From Heligmosomoides polygyrus polygyrus (Eukaryota; Nematoda; Chromadorea; Rhabditida; Heligmosomidae), in the NCBI GenBank assembly GCA_947396885.1, contig OX377203.1:3534001-3598000 (forward strand): a stretch of 64,000 bases of DNA, written 5' to 3'. A model generated the notes under the pieces. The model saw only the letters and a program-made list of their open reading frames with translations, was not told where the DNA came from and made no database searches. This document shows positions 30,742 to 45,700 of the stretch, in pieces (the first letter of the stretch is position 1; each line of letters starts with the position of its first letter). A program made the position numbers and the translations under genes.

Positions 30742-33700
30742 GTGAGCGGCTCTGGTTCCTATCACTTTTTTGAGCTGCAATGGATTAGAAAATCGCCGAA
30801 TGGACACAAGAGCGCGGCCGGTCGCTATTTGAGCGACGTTTTTTCGACAGCAAACGCCGATGAATGTCGTCGTATGTACGTGGTGGCGGTTGTGGTGTCG
30901 TACGTCGAACAATAGGCGTGTAGTGGGCGGCCACTTCACGGAATCCTAATTGAGAATGCTTTCGTGGGGCGTTTTCGTCAGCGGAAAGACGGGCCCGGTT
31001 CAGAAGCGAAGGCAAGATTTGGAGCTGTAGGAGCGGAATATTCAATGGGAGCGACGTTGGCGTAAGAGCGAACAACGTTTCAGAACACTAGACGTACTTG
31101 GGGCTGGTCGCTAATGTGGCCTACATCTGGATCGGGGATGATGCACTGGATTAATCAAGCTACGTGGATTGGGCGCTTGAAGGGGGGGGGGGGGTGGGAG
31201 TGTCCTGTCCGTGCTCTGATTGGCTGACGCGTTTCCGCCTGTCTATGTAGCCCACATTAGCGACCAGTATCCGTACTGGCAATGTTACGAAGCTTCGAAA
31301 TTCCGGGAGCTTTATTTCTATAGCGTCTGAGCGACCAGTCATAGTTCGCGCGCGCCTAGCGCGACCTCGTCCAATCGATTGATCGCTCAGAGCGTGCTTT
31401 GGTCATGTCAAGTTCCTAGTCGCTTGGCTCGCGAACCATTTTTCCCAGAGATGAAGTTCGTTGACAAAATTTCAGGCAGTTCGTAGTCTCCAGTCATAAA
31501 ACCTTCAGTACTAGTCGTTAAAGTGGCCTACAAGGGGAGGTGTACAGACGAGAACAATCACTCCGCCATCTAGTAGGTGTGCCGAAGGTCTGAACGACCG
31601 GTGACTTTCCTTCTGATTGGCTTGCGTGTATTCTGTCAGTAGTCTGATTGGTTATAGTTAGGCAGGTTGTTCCCTCATCCCCATGTAGGCCACATTAACG
31701 ACTAGTGCCAGACCTTTTGTTGGATTGAAGATCTTTTTTGGTAAGAAGTGCGCTGAGAATGTGACGAAACTTCACCTTCGTAACCATACAACTCGAAATC
31801 GTTTATGGTCATTCCATTCTTGAAGAAGTTTCGGACATTTGGTCCATTTTGAGGAATAAAGCAGCCCTGGTATCCATAGTTGGGGCCTGTGGGCAAGGAT
31901 AACGAGAGGAATTTCAACAAAAGTTCAAGAAGTAGGCGAACCATTTGTGTCGAAAGGGGTGACAAGTTTGAGCAGCTTGCTGTGCATGAAAAAGCTAATC
32001 CGTTCATCTGTCTGTGAGTCTGTCTCACTATCCGATCGTCGCATTAACACAATGACTTTACATAGCGGTTGCCATTATTGACACTGTTCAAAGTTAGCCT
32101 CCCAAGGTGTTGGACGATCTACAGGCTTCTTAACAAGTTAAGACCATCGTTCCGTGGCCATTATCGATCGATTTTATCGATTTTTGTCTCCGAGTTGACC
32201 ATCGCGCCAAAATATCGGCCGGTCGACGGCTGGCCTCATGTAAGCTGTCAGTTGTTTGAGTGCGGTAGAAGTTGAGTGCGGTTGAGTCAGGTTCTACGGA
32301 CTTGCTCCACTCAACTTCAACGGCACCAAAGCACCTGACAGCTTATATGAGACCAGCCGTTCCACGGCCGATATTTTTGCGTGATGGTCAGCTCGGGGGG
32401 GGGAATCGATAAAATCGATCGGTTATGGCCCACTGAACGATAGTTTTACTTGTTGAGAAGCATGTAGATCGGCCAACACCTTGAGAGGATAACCCTGAAC
32501 AGCGTCAATAATGGCAACCGGGGTATAAAGCCATTGTGTCAGCGTGACGGACGGGTGAACAGACAGACGGACAAAAGTATGGACTCTTTCACATAGCAGG
32601 ATGCTCCAACCTACTCAGATGAACGGTTTTCGGGCTTTTGGTGAAGATCCTTAACCTTCTCGTTTTCCTTGCCCGTGAATCGTTAGAAGGCCGAATCGTT
32701 CTCTAACAAACGCCCAACGTGCTGTTGTAAGGCTTATCGCTCCAGAGCACGTAGAAGAGTTCTAGATGCCTAGTACCAGGTTGTACCAAGGCTGCCCTTC
32801 CGAGAGTGCACCGCACTCTCCCATGTTGGGTAATTAATTCACGTTCAGTGGTAATTTCTTAAGGGAAACGACGAGGTCTGCAGGAATACTCAGCGCCGTT
32901 TCGTGGATAATCTGCCGGCAGTAGCTCTGTGGCTAGGGACGAGTAGATTGCGCCATGAATTTCGCCTCAAAAAGATCTCGAATAGGTGTTTTGGGCGTTT
33001 CTGGCCTTGGACGAACAGAAGTCTGTCATTCAAGGACTTCTCTGAGTTGTCGATTAGCGGTGGTTTTCTCAGATGGCACTATGCATATAGCAATACTGGA
33101 CATGCTGGCAGCTAGGCGACGAATGTCTATGGGTACTTGTCGGTAATTTGACCTACATGGAGAATCGTGACCGGCGCCGTCAGTCACGATCACTCAGAAT
33201 GCTGACTGAGCTTACACTAGCCAAACAAGCCCTACATGCCTAGTTGCTGTGGTATGCCCATTCGGTGCGACCTGGTTGATGTAGGCCGCATTATAGACTA
33301 GTACCGTAGATTAGTTTTGCTATGGGAATGAAAGATTCAAGAAGAATGCGCTCAAAGTCAAGAAAAAGTGGCATAGTTGTGGTTGCTACACCAAGGACGT
33401 CCATGGCGGTACTAGTCGTTAACGTGGCCTACGTGGGGGAGGGGCGGGACCTTCGCATTCGATCACCATCAATCGAGGCACTGATCGAACACTCCCACTC
33501 GAAGTGGTGTGCCATTCAGTGCGGCCTGGCTGGTCTAGATGTTCCCCGCCCAGATCCATGTAGGCCGCATTAGCGACTAGTTCCGTAAATTGGTTTCGCC
33601 ATGAGAAGGGAAAATTTACGAAAAATGCGCTTTCAGTCAAGAAAGGGTCGTGCTTGGTGTTCCTTTTAGAGATGCTCCCTGCGTTCTTGACCGTTTCGTG

Positions 33701-36700
33701 TCTTCTATGAGGCGTCAGAGCTTTGAAATTGCTGCGGTTTATACTTCAGCGCTCAGGCGACGTCACTGTTCGAAACCGGACGATATCGATCGTTTGCGTT
33801 GTCCAATCGATATCGATTGTTCTGCTGAATGTAAACTAGGCCTTACATTGCCTGGCCTGGTGCAAACTCTAGCTACTGGTGCGGTTTATACTTTAGCGAT
33901 CAGGCGACAACACAGTTCGAAGGCCAACGATATCGATCGTTCACGTTGTCCAATCGATATCGATTGTTCTGCTGAGTAAAAACTAGGCATAAGACTGCCT
34001 GACCTGGTGCAAACTCTAGCTATTCATGCGGTTTATACTTTAGCGATCAGGCGACGACACAGTTCGAAAGCCAATGATATCGATCGTTCGCGTTGTCCAA
34101 TCGATATTGATTGTTCTGCTGAGTGTAAATCGAGACTAGTGCTAACTATTAAGCTGTTCTACTTCCAGAAACAAATGGACTTGCCAGTGGACAAGATGCG
34201 AATATTGAAGGAGTACAACAACGAGAAGAAGTGGAAGGTGGTCGTCGACAGTGTGAGTTCTTCTACAGCGGACTCCTCCTCTTACGTAGGGCACTGTAGC
34301 CTCTCGTCGCGGTAGTATGCGTGCTATCAATATCGATTATTTACTGTGCCTAATCGATATCGATCGTTCTCAGACTGACGCGACAAGAGGCTAAGCATAA
34401 ACCCACGCTCTTAGGGGAAAAACTGAATTGAATGATGTGATTGCACTGCGGTTTAGCAAGGCATGAATGCGCATGTGGATCCGGCCAGCTATCTGACGAA
34501 GCTGTCCTACTTCCTCGACAAGAAGACGTTGAAGAAGAACAAAAAAGTGTTGGGAGATGAGACGTCGACGGCGGTCCTGAAGCATATCGAGATTTCGTTA
34601 CGGACGAATAGTGTCGAGTAAGTTGACTGTACTCGGTAACAGATTTTTACAAAGGAAAAAAGGGCAAAAATAAAGTTCACTGGGCTTCCAGAGTTGGTCA
34701 AGACGCCGCTGTATGATTGGTGGAGACGAAGTGTATTGCTTGAAATCTGTATGAAATGGGCTTATTCTGGCGCCTTGTAGCTCAGAATATTGATAGGAGC
34801 GAAGTTCTGCCATTTTTGGGACACCCGTTGGGATTGTAGGAGTTTCAATGAACGGCATTGATCCAACTGAAACCCCAAAAACTGGAGATAGGTTACTTGT
34901 CGTTAATGTGGCCTACGTAGGCAGAAACGCGCTATCACAGCCAATCAGAGCGCCGACCATTCACGCCTCTTTGGATTGGTACGCCCCTCTGTGAATCATG
35001 ATCGCTCTGATGCGCCCTATTGTCCGTCTTCATGTAGGCCACATTAACTACTAGTACAGAAAATAGCGGCTTTGAGGAAAAATTCGAAAGCGTAGAACAA
35101 AAAATGTGTGAAAAGCAATACAAGGCGGCTTGTTTGCCGCTTTGCACTGCAAGGGGCGTGGTTATGTCCAGAGGCGGAGCTCTAGCATACCTTTGGAATT
35201 ATGTAGGAGTTCAGCCAATAGTGTCACGAGTGGCAGAACGCCAAGAAAATTGCGAGCAAGGACTCATTTTGCGGCTTCACTTTCCAAGGGGCGTGGTCCT
35301 GTCGAGGGGGCGGAGTTATCACCTGCGATTTCGAGTCGTGATTTTAAGAGATATGGTGCTTTTAAAGCTGATTCTTCTAGATGTGATAGCGTTCTTATTC
35401 ACCACTATTTGCCGCTTTGCACTGCAAGGGCGTGGTTATGCAGAGAGGCGGAGCTCTTGCATGTCTCTGGAATCAAATGGGTTTTTTAGACGCTTTCAGT
35501 CCAACCTATAGTGTGAGGAGTACCAGAATACCAAGAGAATTTCGAGGGGGACTCATTTTACGGCATCACCTTCCAAGAGGCGTGGTCCTGTCGAGGGGCG
35601 GAGTTATTACCTATGATTTCGAGTCAATGCGCTGATTTTAAGAGATATGTTGGTTTCAAAACTGATCCTTCTAGATGTAGTAGCCTTCTTATTCACGAAG
35701 CCATTGTCATTGTCCATTGGTTTTATAGAAGAGAAAAATATACATAATAGTAAAAAATAATAGAAAAATAAGAATTGACAGAACAACCCAAAAAAGGATG
35801 ATTTCGCCTCGAAAGTGAGTATTGAGGGGTTATTGGAACTCTAGTAATGGTCGGACGAAGGGATATGTAAGAAAATTAGCGAGGAATGCGTAATTATGAA
35901 AATTTGCACTCTAAGGGGCGTGGTTCTGGAAAAGTGGGCGGAGTTATTGCGTGCCATATGGATGACTTCGGCTTACGAGTACTGGTACTGCGTCTTGCTA
36001 ATTTGTTGTTGTTTAACAAATAGTGAAGAACAATTGGAACGGCAACATAAGGCATATTACTGGAAATAAATAAATAAATAAATAAATGTGAACGCTGTTT
36101 TCCCGTGAAATAATGCACATTTTTTCAGCTGGGTCATTCAGTTCCTCAATCTGCCCAATAATGGTCTTCAAGTGCTGGTCGAATATATGAATCAACTGCT
36201 ATTGGAAGCGTCTTCTCAGACGTGAGTTCGAGTTTTCCGTGAATTTTGAGGAATTTTTCCGTGAATTATTCCTGTTCCAGGTGCACCGAAACCCCTACGG
36301 GTTCCTCCCTTGACTGCAGTGATCATGTGATTCCGTCGAGCTCAGTGTCCGCCTCGACAATAACCACTGGCTCACTGTTCAGGAAGAGTGAGTTCGAGTC
36401 AATTTCCCCAGGGCAGATTATTGATTGACCAGGCGTCTAATCGATAACTGACTTTCGCATTGCAGGTCATTCCATAAGCGGAAGAACGGTGAAGGTTAGC
36501 AAGAATGTCGGCGAACTAGAAGACGATGTGCACGTTTGTATTATGTGCCTTCGGGCCATAATGAACAATAAGGTAAGGTGTAGATCATTTGCTCTGGAGA
36601 TGAGCTATCTACACCGTCGTTTGTGTTCAGCGCGGCTTCGAACTCGTGTTCGCTGACTCCAGAGCAATCTACTGTATTGTGCGGAGTATACTGCATCAAA

Positions 36701-39700
36701 GCCTACGGTAAGCTATCCGTTTCAGTCTCAATTTGGTTCACGTTTAGCCGGAAAGTGGGATGTATACCTCAGAAATCATTCATAAGGCGGGCGGGATTTA
36801 TCGATTTAGTCGCCGGGTGGGCGGTGTTGTGAGATTCCACCATTGTCGATCATCCTTGCCGCCTAAGACCCCGTTTATACTTCGACGCCGAGCGACGCGA
36901 CACCACGTATTGTGGCCATATTGATTGAGCGACGCGATCGATCAATGTGACCACATTACATGGCGTCGCTTCGCTCGGCGTTGTAAGTACGCCGAGCGAC
37001 GCGACGCCATGTAATGTGGCCACATTGATCGATCGCGTCGCTCAATCAATATGGCCACAATGGCCTAATCGATACGAATAGGCAAGTTTCATAAAGCCGC
37101 GCCGCCTGGCGACTGAAGTATAAATCTCACTTAAGGCTTAGAATTGAGAGAACGCCCGCTATCGATTAGGTCGCTTAGATGGTCGATATTGACGTTTTTA
37201 GCAGTGCCGATGTCGCATCGCATGTGACAGTGTTGAACGTCGTGCGATTAAAGTATAAATTACACGTAAAAGCGAGTGATATCGATCGAAGCCGCTCGAG
37301 GGATCAATATCGGTAGCTTCCGCCGTGAGGTGGAGAACAAAGTTTAAATTATACCCTAGAATCGTAGATTTCATCCATGACCGCACAAGAAATCGTTGCT
37401 GGTAGCGTTCACCGTCGATTGAAGTACAGTCAGTGTCAAATAGCGACGAATATCGATTAGGCTGCGTTGACGATCGATATTGGTGGCTTTGTCACTGTAC
37501 TCAGCGTCTAAACTTGGAGTATGAACGTCACCTAAGAACCAGAAATATCGATCAAGGCCAAGAGGACACATCAATATGAGAAGCTCTTATGTTACCGAGC
37601 GGTGGCCAAAAGTATGAACTTAGCCTAAAAGTTGTCAATATTGATTGGGTTGAAAAAGAAATCGATACTGATGGTATTCGCCTCCAGCTAAAGTATAAAC
37701 TGCGCACAAGAGGGAGGAATATCGATTGGTAGCGCCTATGATCAATACCTGTGGCTTTTACATTCTTGCATGGCTCCAGGTCAAAGTCTAAAAGCTAACT
37801 AGGGACCAGCTATCCAACAATATCGATCGACACCGCGCAGGAGATCAATGTTGTCGCGCCACGGATGAAGTATAAACGATGTCTAAAAGTTGTCGATATG
37901 AACTGAGACTGTGCGAGAAATCGATAGTGATCGTTTTCTTTGCGGCTGAAGTACAAACTATGTCCGAGAGTGAAAGATATCGATCAGACTGCGTGGATGA
38001 TCGATATTTGTGGCTATTGCGCGCGAAATACCGACTTGGAAAGCTATGTTGTTACTTTACGTGCTACGGATGAAGCATAAACTTTGCCTAAGAGTTGTCG
38101 GTATTGATCGAGACCGCGCGTGAGATCGATAATGGAAGGTCTCATGTTACCGCGCAACGAATAAAGGGAAACTATGCTTAAAAGGTGTCGATATCGATTG
38201 AGACTGCGGTAGTGATGGCTTTTCCTTCGGCTAAAGTATAAAACTATGTCTAAAAGTGAATGCTATCGATTAGACAGCGCGGATGATCGATATTGATGGC
38301 TTTTACATTGTCGCATGGCTCTAGGTCAAAGTATAAAGCTATCCAAGGACCAACGTCCAGCAATATCGATCGATATCGCGCAAGAGATCAATGTCGTTGC
38401 GCCAGGGATGAAGTATAAACGATGTATAAAAGTTGTCGATATGGATTGGAACCGCGCAAGAAATCGATAGTGATCGTTTTTCCTGCGGCTGAAGTGTAAA
38501 TTCTGTCCGAGAGTGAAAGGGACTGCGTGGTTGATCGATATTGATGGCTTTTGCACTGTCCAGCTTGCTCAAGAGCCAGCAATATCGATCGAGACAGCGC
38601 AAAATATCAACATGAGCTATGTTGTTACGTTACATGCGACGGATGAAGCATAAACTGCGTCTAGGAGCAGTCGATATTGATTGGGACCGCGCGACAGATC
38701 GATATCAGAGGGTCTCATACTACAGCGCGCAGGAAGTGAACTATAAACAATCCTTGTGTGGGTTTTTACCGATTCCAAATCGCTGTCCCCAGTTTCCTTA
38801 AGATTCTGTGATACGTTGAAAGGTTCGGTCTTCGAAGGTTTCGCAGGCGCCCTCTCGCTCCAGAGCGTCATTGCCTCGAGCAGTTGTCAAAGGTCCACCT
38901 TGTCGACCCTTTGATAACGGATCCAGATGACATGACCGCTACCAGTCGTCCCTGTCACGTGCCGGAATGACCCAGTGGGTTATGTGGTTGTAGATAAGGA
39001 TTGCCCTAGGGCGGCCTTGTTAAGGTGGGCCGACGGATCATGCAGTAGCAAGCGGATTTTCAGGGTGCGCCATGCATCCTGTTCCTCAGTGGAATCTCGG
39101 GCAACACGTTGCCTTCAGATACCAACAGATGGATAAGTTGTGGCCCTATCCTGGAGAACTTCACTGGTCATTAAGGCACATGACTTCGTAGCTTAGCCGG
39201 ATCTAGGGCGGGACAGCTCCTTAAAAGGCCTGCATAATGACGTGGAGGGATCAACGACCGAAGAAACCAGTTGCCTTTGAGTTCCAAGGCAGCCGTTGCA
39301 TGAACCTGGGATCGAATCCTATGAGATGGCTGCACGCCATTGATAGTTCTTGTCGTTAAGTCGACTGTAGAAGAGCCTCTAGACGACGATTAACCCTCAT
39401 TATGAAGAGAATGACCGACTTCTTTCAGAACAAAGACGTTAGTGATGCAAATGCTCTCGTCGATCTGTATGGTTCAAGGTGGTCAGGAGCTAGTCAGCGA
39501 TGCGTTCGATCAGTTCCGACTGGTAAGACTTTGTAGCTACAATTTCTGGAATCTTCATTTAGAAGTTTGATGGTCCTTTAAGGTCAAAACTATACATTTG
39601 AACATCCCCTAAGGTTAAACCTATACATTTTCATCAAAAATTCGATAAAAATTGTCTTTTTTCAGGACTATCGTGAAAGGCACCGGTTTCAAACGCTGAT

Positions 39701-42700
39701 GTACTTCATACGGAATCCGCCTGGTAAGTATGGGTTTTGATCATTGGTTTTGTTTACAGTAGTTTACTGGGTGGTTTTGTTTACAGCAGTTTACTGGTGG
39801 TTTCCTAGTTGGGAGGGTTAGGTAGAGCTGCCGACGCCACGTGGCGTCTTCATCACGTTTTCACGATTACGACAGAACAGGTCAAAGCATGACAAAACGC
39901 AGCACATGCAACGACACACCAAGTAGCTCCGGCTTTTGTTGCTGTTTCTCGAGTTTTGACATGTTTTGTCGTGGTTGAAAATGTGACGTGAAGACGCTAG
40001 ATGACATGGCGTGGGTATGGACTGCCGATGCCAAATGGCGTCTGTCTAGCTATAAAGCTTGGTCGAGAACAGCAGGCGCCAAATGGCGTCCGTCTAGAGC
40101 TGTTGTTGCTTTTTTGTTTATTTTTCGGCAGTATACAATGCACCGATAAATAAATAAACAGGTATATAAATGTGGTCGGCTTTGATATTTGGCTGATTGT
40201 TTCCCGTTTCAGAGTTCCATGTCGAGTTCTTGTCGTCTGCGATACAGTTCCTCGACATTTTCTCATCTGTGGAGGATCTGAACCAGAAGGTCTATCTACA
40301 GTACGAGTTGCATCTACTGGGATTGGACGAATACATTGATGTGAGTGTTTGCATGGTTTATACTTTGGCTTCGATAAGCTCTTAGGCCCCGTTTATACTT
40401 CGTCGCGGTGCGACGCGACGCCACGTATAGTGGCCATATTGATTGTGCGACGCGATCGATCAATTTGGCCTCATTGCGTGGCCATCGCGTCGCGCCGCGA
40501 CGAAGTATAAACGGGGTCTTAGGGCCCGTTTATACTTCGACGCCGAGCGACGCGATCGATCAATTTGGCCACTTTACGTGCCGTCGAGTCGCTCGGCGTC
40601 GGAAGTATTAACGGGGCCTTAAGGGTACTTTAGAAGTGGTTTTGCTTCAGATGGGGCTTTTTGGTGTGAAAAAGGGTATACAGAAAGCGTTCTCTTTAGC
40701 AGAGTACGTAAAAGCCAGCAGAAAGTTAGGATTAATTTAAATTGAAGTAAGATTCCATTAGCTATGAGGTATTCTCTTTAGTGCCGCGTTATTTTCAGAG
40801 TATAAACTCGACTTCTCTGACATTATGAGCTTGTTCCTGTCTCACGATCCCATACTTGAGAATGAGCACTGCACGGGCAATTAGGATAGCTTTAGCAAAA
40901 AGTGTGGGAAGTCGTGTTTATACTTTACAAGAGATCAACATTGGAATTTCAACGATTTATGGCTCTGACTTCAATGGTTATTAAAGAACTTTGATCAATA
41001 TCTATACTTTTCACAGCAGATAGTATTTTTCTAATTTATCCTGCGGTTACCTCACTACTTCGCTCAGGTCATTTTGGACTACCAGGCCGCAACCCTCCGC
41101 CCGATCAGCGGTTTAATTACCCAAGTTTGAGGTACTTACGAGGAAGCTGCGAATCACTCTGGTTTTACGGATTAAATTAACGTATCAGTATAATCGTGAA
41201 CTGTATTTGTGCAAGAAACAGTGCAACAAGTCTACACAAGCGACATAACGGCACTAGTAGATAATGTGGCCTACATGGGGGGGTCGAGAAATATTGCACC
41301 AGCCAATCGCGCAGCTTCTGCAATATTTCTTTCACCTTTCAGTGGGTGTAAATGGAAGAGCTGTAAATCCCACCATATGATTTATAAGAAAAGGTTGGCA
41401 TTTTAAACAAAAACACTGTAGTGCCTGGCCAACTTTCTAAAAGTCTGTATGCATGACATAAGTATTGATTGCTCGCATTGAGAGTACTTTCCCAAGAAAG
41501 TGAACAGACGGAAAGCTTCTGGAATCGTGATCTCTTCATCTAAATAATGCCATAGACAGGGTTCGCAGAGCAGTCGAAGTTCCGATATCGATTAGCTAGT
41601 GCTACTGAAGCGTTAAACAATACATCTTTGGCGTGGTAGTAGGCGAGAAACTTTGGTGATAGTTTATACTTATGTTGCTACGAGGCGCGCTACTGCACAA
41701 GACAGGCGATCGATATCGATTAGGCAGCACCGTCGATCGATATCGGTGACTATAAAGCTGCAGGGCTGCGCCGCGATTAAAGTATAAACTACTAAACACT
41801 CTTTTGCTATTAAAGAGATATAAGTAGTATAGATATTTTTCAAATACAAGGAGATTGTAGAGATATAGGTTTTAGATGATATATGTATAGAGGGCTTATA
41901 TAATGTATAGGATTAGTCGCTGAGTGCCTACGCCGCGCCGCAATGTCAAAACCGCCAGTATCGATTAGACAGCAGGGAGGATCGATACAGGTGGTTTTTA
42001 CACTCGACTGAAGCACAACAATACGCGGAGATAGGGTCTATACTTCATTGGCAGTGTGAAAATCACTGTTATTGATTGCTGAACGAGAGTAATCGATACG
42101 TTGGCGTCGCACTGGACTTGGGTACATACCCCATCTAAGGCGCAAGGATTCCAGGATGGTTATGGTTTATACTTTAGTGGCGGCGTGGTATTGATTGTTA
42201 AGCGAGAGTGATCGATACGGCGGCGTCCCGCTGCGACTAAATATCATTATGGTGGCAAAAACGATCTAGGCCTTACATGCAGCTAATCAATACGTATCTT
42301 TTGTGTGGCGAAAAAGTTTGGTGACAGCTTATACTTATGTTGCTCCGAGACGCTACTGCACAAGAACGCGATCGATATCGATTAGGCAGCGCTGTCGATC
42401 GATATCGGTGGCTCTTAATAATCCCAGGTTTCTAGCGTGCCACAGCTTCAACTCGTGCAAGATAAGTACAATATAGTGGCAAAAACGATCTAGGCCCCAC
42501 ACGTAGCTAATCAATACGTATCCTTTGTGTGGTACTAGGCGAGAAGGTTTGGTGACAGTTTTACTTATGTTGCTTCGAGACGTTACTGCACAAGAACGCG
42601 ATCGATATCGATTAGGCAGCGCTGTCGATCAATATCGATGGCTCTCAAGCTGCAGCGCCGCGCTGCGATTCAAGTATAAATTATTAGATTTTTGCTGTTA

Positions 42701-45700
42701 AAGGAGGTTAGATATGTTTGAAACGAAAGACGAATGTATGCTTGCGATTCGAAGAATTTAAAGGAGGTTAGTAAGGTTTTTAAGCTAGAAATCTAGCGAG
42801 ACATGTAGAAGTCCTTACTTCTCTGATGTGTTCTGTTTCAGGAGATGTCTGAGTGCATGTCGGACGAGCTACAAGCTCGAATGACAGCCTATGTGAATGG
42901 AGAGATCGATGTGGCCACATTGGTCGAAGACTCCCATCACAAGACACGGTTGCTGGAGGAATGCGACCAGTTGAAGAGTCGGCTGTCCCAGGCGAACGAG
43001 AGGGTTCAAGAAGTGGAGGCCAAGTGGATCACCGACAAAGCGGCGCTCGATCGACGGTTACTGGATCTGGTACGCGAGCGCGATCGAATGCAGAAGGAAC
43101 ACGAAGCCCAGGAGGGATCGTGGATGAGGACGATGAGTGAGTGGAATGCGTCACTCGGCGAAATTCGGGGGTTTTCGGAAGACTCAGCCGTGTATTTCAG
43201 GCGAGAAAGACAAGCAGGCCCGCGAAGAACAATCGCGACTGGAGCAGAAAATCCAGGAGCTGGAGGCGATCCAGAAGACGATGCAGGGTACGCGGCTCGT
43301 CTTACTCAGGGTTTTCCTTAGGTTCCTTAGTAGCTAAAGCCACTTCCAGCTGGTCTACAAGTCCAACAGCAAACCAAGTCTCCGCCCACGCCGCCTCCGC
43401 CAGCTCCAGGCCCCCACCGAGAGAACGGAGCTCCGCCACCGCCTGCGCCACCTCCTACTGGTCTCCTGGCCCCAGTCACCGGAGGGCCACCGGCGCCTCC
43501 TTTACCGCCTCAAGCCAGTAAGTTCGACCCTCTGTCCGTGTTTATACTTCAACGCCCCGCCAACATCGATCACGGCGCGCGGCTTAATCGGTATCAACCG
43601 CTTGCCAACCGATTTTTCTCAATTAATCATTCAGATGGTCCGGCGAAGACTAACGGAGGTCCACCTGCCCCACCTCCACCGCCTCCAAGCTTCGGCAAAG
43701 CCGGCGGTGTGCCTCCACCGCCACCTCCACCTGGCTTTATGGCGTCGAATGGCAGTGTAGCCGCGGACACGATCAAGAAGACCTACCAGACGAGGTTAGT
43801 CATTAGCGGAACTGTTTTGAAGGCGTGTTTTTTACACAGCGCTGTTGTATTACGGTGTGGGCACCCCTTAGATGGTGGTAAGCACATAGAGAGCCAAGTA
43901 GCGGAGGTGCGCTGAGCTAATCAACAATGAAGAGCGATTTGCAATGTCCTAGTGAGGGGGGGGGGGGGGAGAGGAGCAACCTGACTTCCGGAAGCCTTTT
44001 CGGGCCGAAATGACGTCATGTGGTACGCTACCTGTGGAAAATGCTGGGTAACGGCAACGAGAAGTCAAGAATACGACGCCAAATAGCATCATCATGTGTA
44101 GAAGCAAGGTAAAACAAGAGAAAACGCGGCGCTCCCTATTTCATTGCGTTTTGACTGGTGACGGGGCCAGTTCTTCCTGCGTTATCGTAGGTACCTCAAA
44201 CTTGGGTAATTAAACCGAAGGTCAGGGGAGGGCAGTGTGGTCCTAAAATGATCTGTAGCGAAGCATAGTGAGTTAATTTCGGTTTAAAGTAACGTCATGG
44301 GATAAGTTACCCGTGGAAGTATGCTGTGTAGGGGAATCAGGAACGTGAAAAAATGATGAACGACGCCACATAGCATCGTCATGTGTCAAGGCAGGATAAG
44401 GCAGGAGAAGACCCGTTGTTTCCTGTTTTATCATGTTTTGACCTGTAACGACGCGAAGTGCCGATGACCACGCTTTACTGCTGCGGTTCTCGCCAACCAA
44501 TATCGATTAAACAGTGCAGGCAATCGATATTTGTAGCCTCTATGACGCCGTGTCGCGCAGCGACTGAAGTATAAACTCCATCTTCCGGTCTCGAACTAAG
44601 TGAATTGCTTCAGGAATAAGCTGCCGCAGCTAAACTGGACGGCGATGAAGCCGAATCAGGCGAAGAACACGGTGTTCGAGGATCTGAACGACGAGAAGAT
44701 CATTGAGGTATGTCCAGCGATGTATCACCTTCTCTAAGTCAGAGGGATAAAGTGGTTCCTTTAAGAAACTGGACTTCTCGAAGCTGGAAGAGATGTTCAA
44801 GCTGTCGCCAATGAATGGTCATGGAGTGACGGAGAACAACAACCGTCTGGATGTGACCAGTTCTTCGACTGCCAGCGGCCAGCACAGTCCCGGTTCAACT
44901 GGCAGCGGACCGACGAAGAAGAACACGCTGCTGGACACGAAGCGCTTGCAGAACGTTGGTGAGTGCCACTGAAGGCATCAGAACCCTATCGGTCGTTCAA
45001 AACGTTTTTTTTCAGCGATAACCCGTCGGAAGTTGGCGCTCGAGCCCCGTGCCATCATGGCGGCTGTGCATCAGATGGACCTGGAGACGCTCCCACCGGA
45101 TAAGGTGGACATTCTGTCGAGAATCCTGCCCAACGAGGAGGAGAGGAAGCTCTTCGCCGAACGAGGCGATGACGAGGGACTCAGCGATGAGGTGGGTTTA
45201 GGGGAGCCTGAAGGCCTGTTCATGGTCGACCTGTCGCGCGGAAGAAATCGATATAGCACCCATGTCGATTTTTGTCGCGCGCCGTACTTTACCTAGGGCA
45301 AACTACAGCCTCGATCAACCACGGACTATGAACAAGTCCCCGTGTTGTTGTGCCGATCGATGGGTACTGTAAGATTCTGTTCAGGACCGGTTCATGTCGG
45401 CGTTGTGCGAGATCGAACGACTGGAGCATAAACTGAGCGTGATGCGCGTCATGGCCGACTTTGACGAGAGCGTAGAGCTGCTGGAACCGGTAGGTTGAGC
45501 AGGTTCAGCCGCCTAAGGATTACTGTAAACACATTCTGGCCCCGTTTCAGCAATTCACTCACGTGACAGCGGCTTCGAAGTGTGCCCGAGAAGCCACGAT
45601 GTTCCACCGCGTGCTGGAGGTCATTCTGGCGTTCGGCAACTACATGAACAGCGGTCGCAAAGGCAGCGTTTATGGTTTTCGGCTCGCCAGTTTGGACTCG

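Noticed and set aside
42845..43321. Stand-alone 158-codon protein
   Set aside because: It is exon 11 of the formin read through its donor into intron 11.
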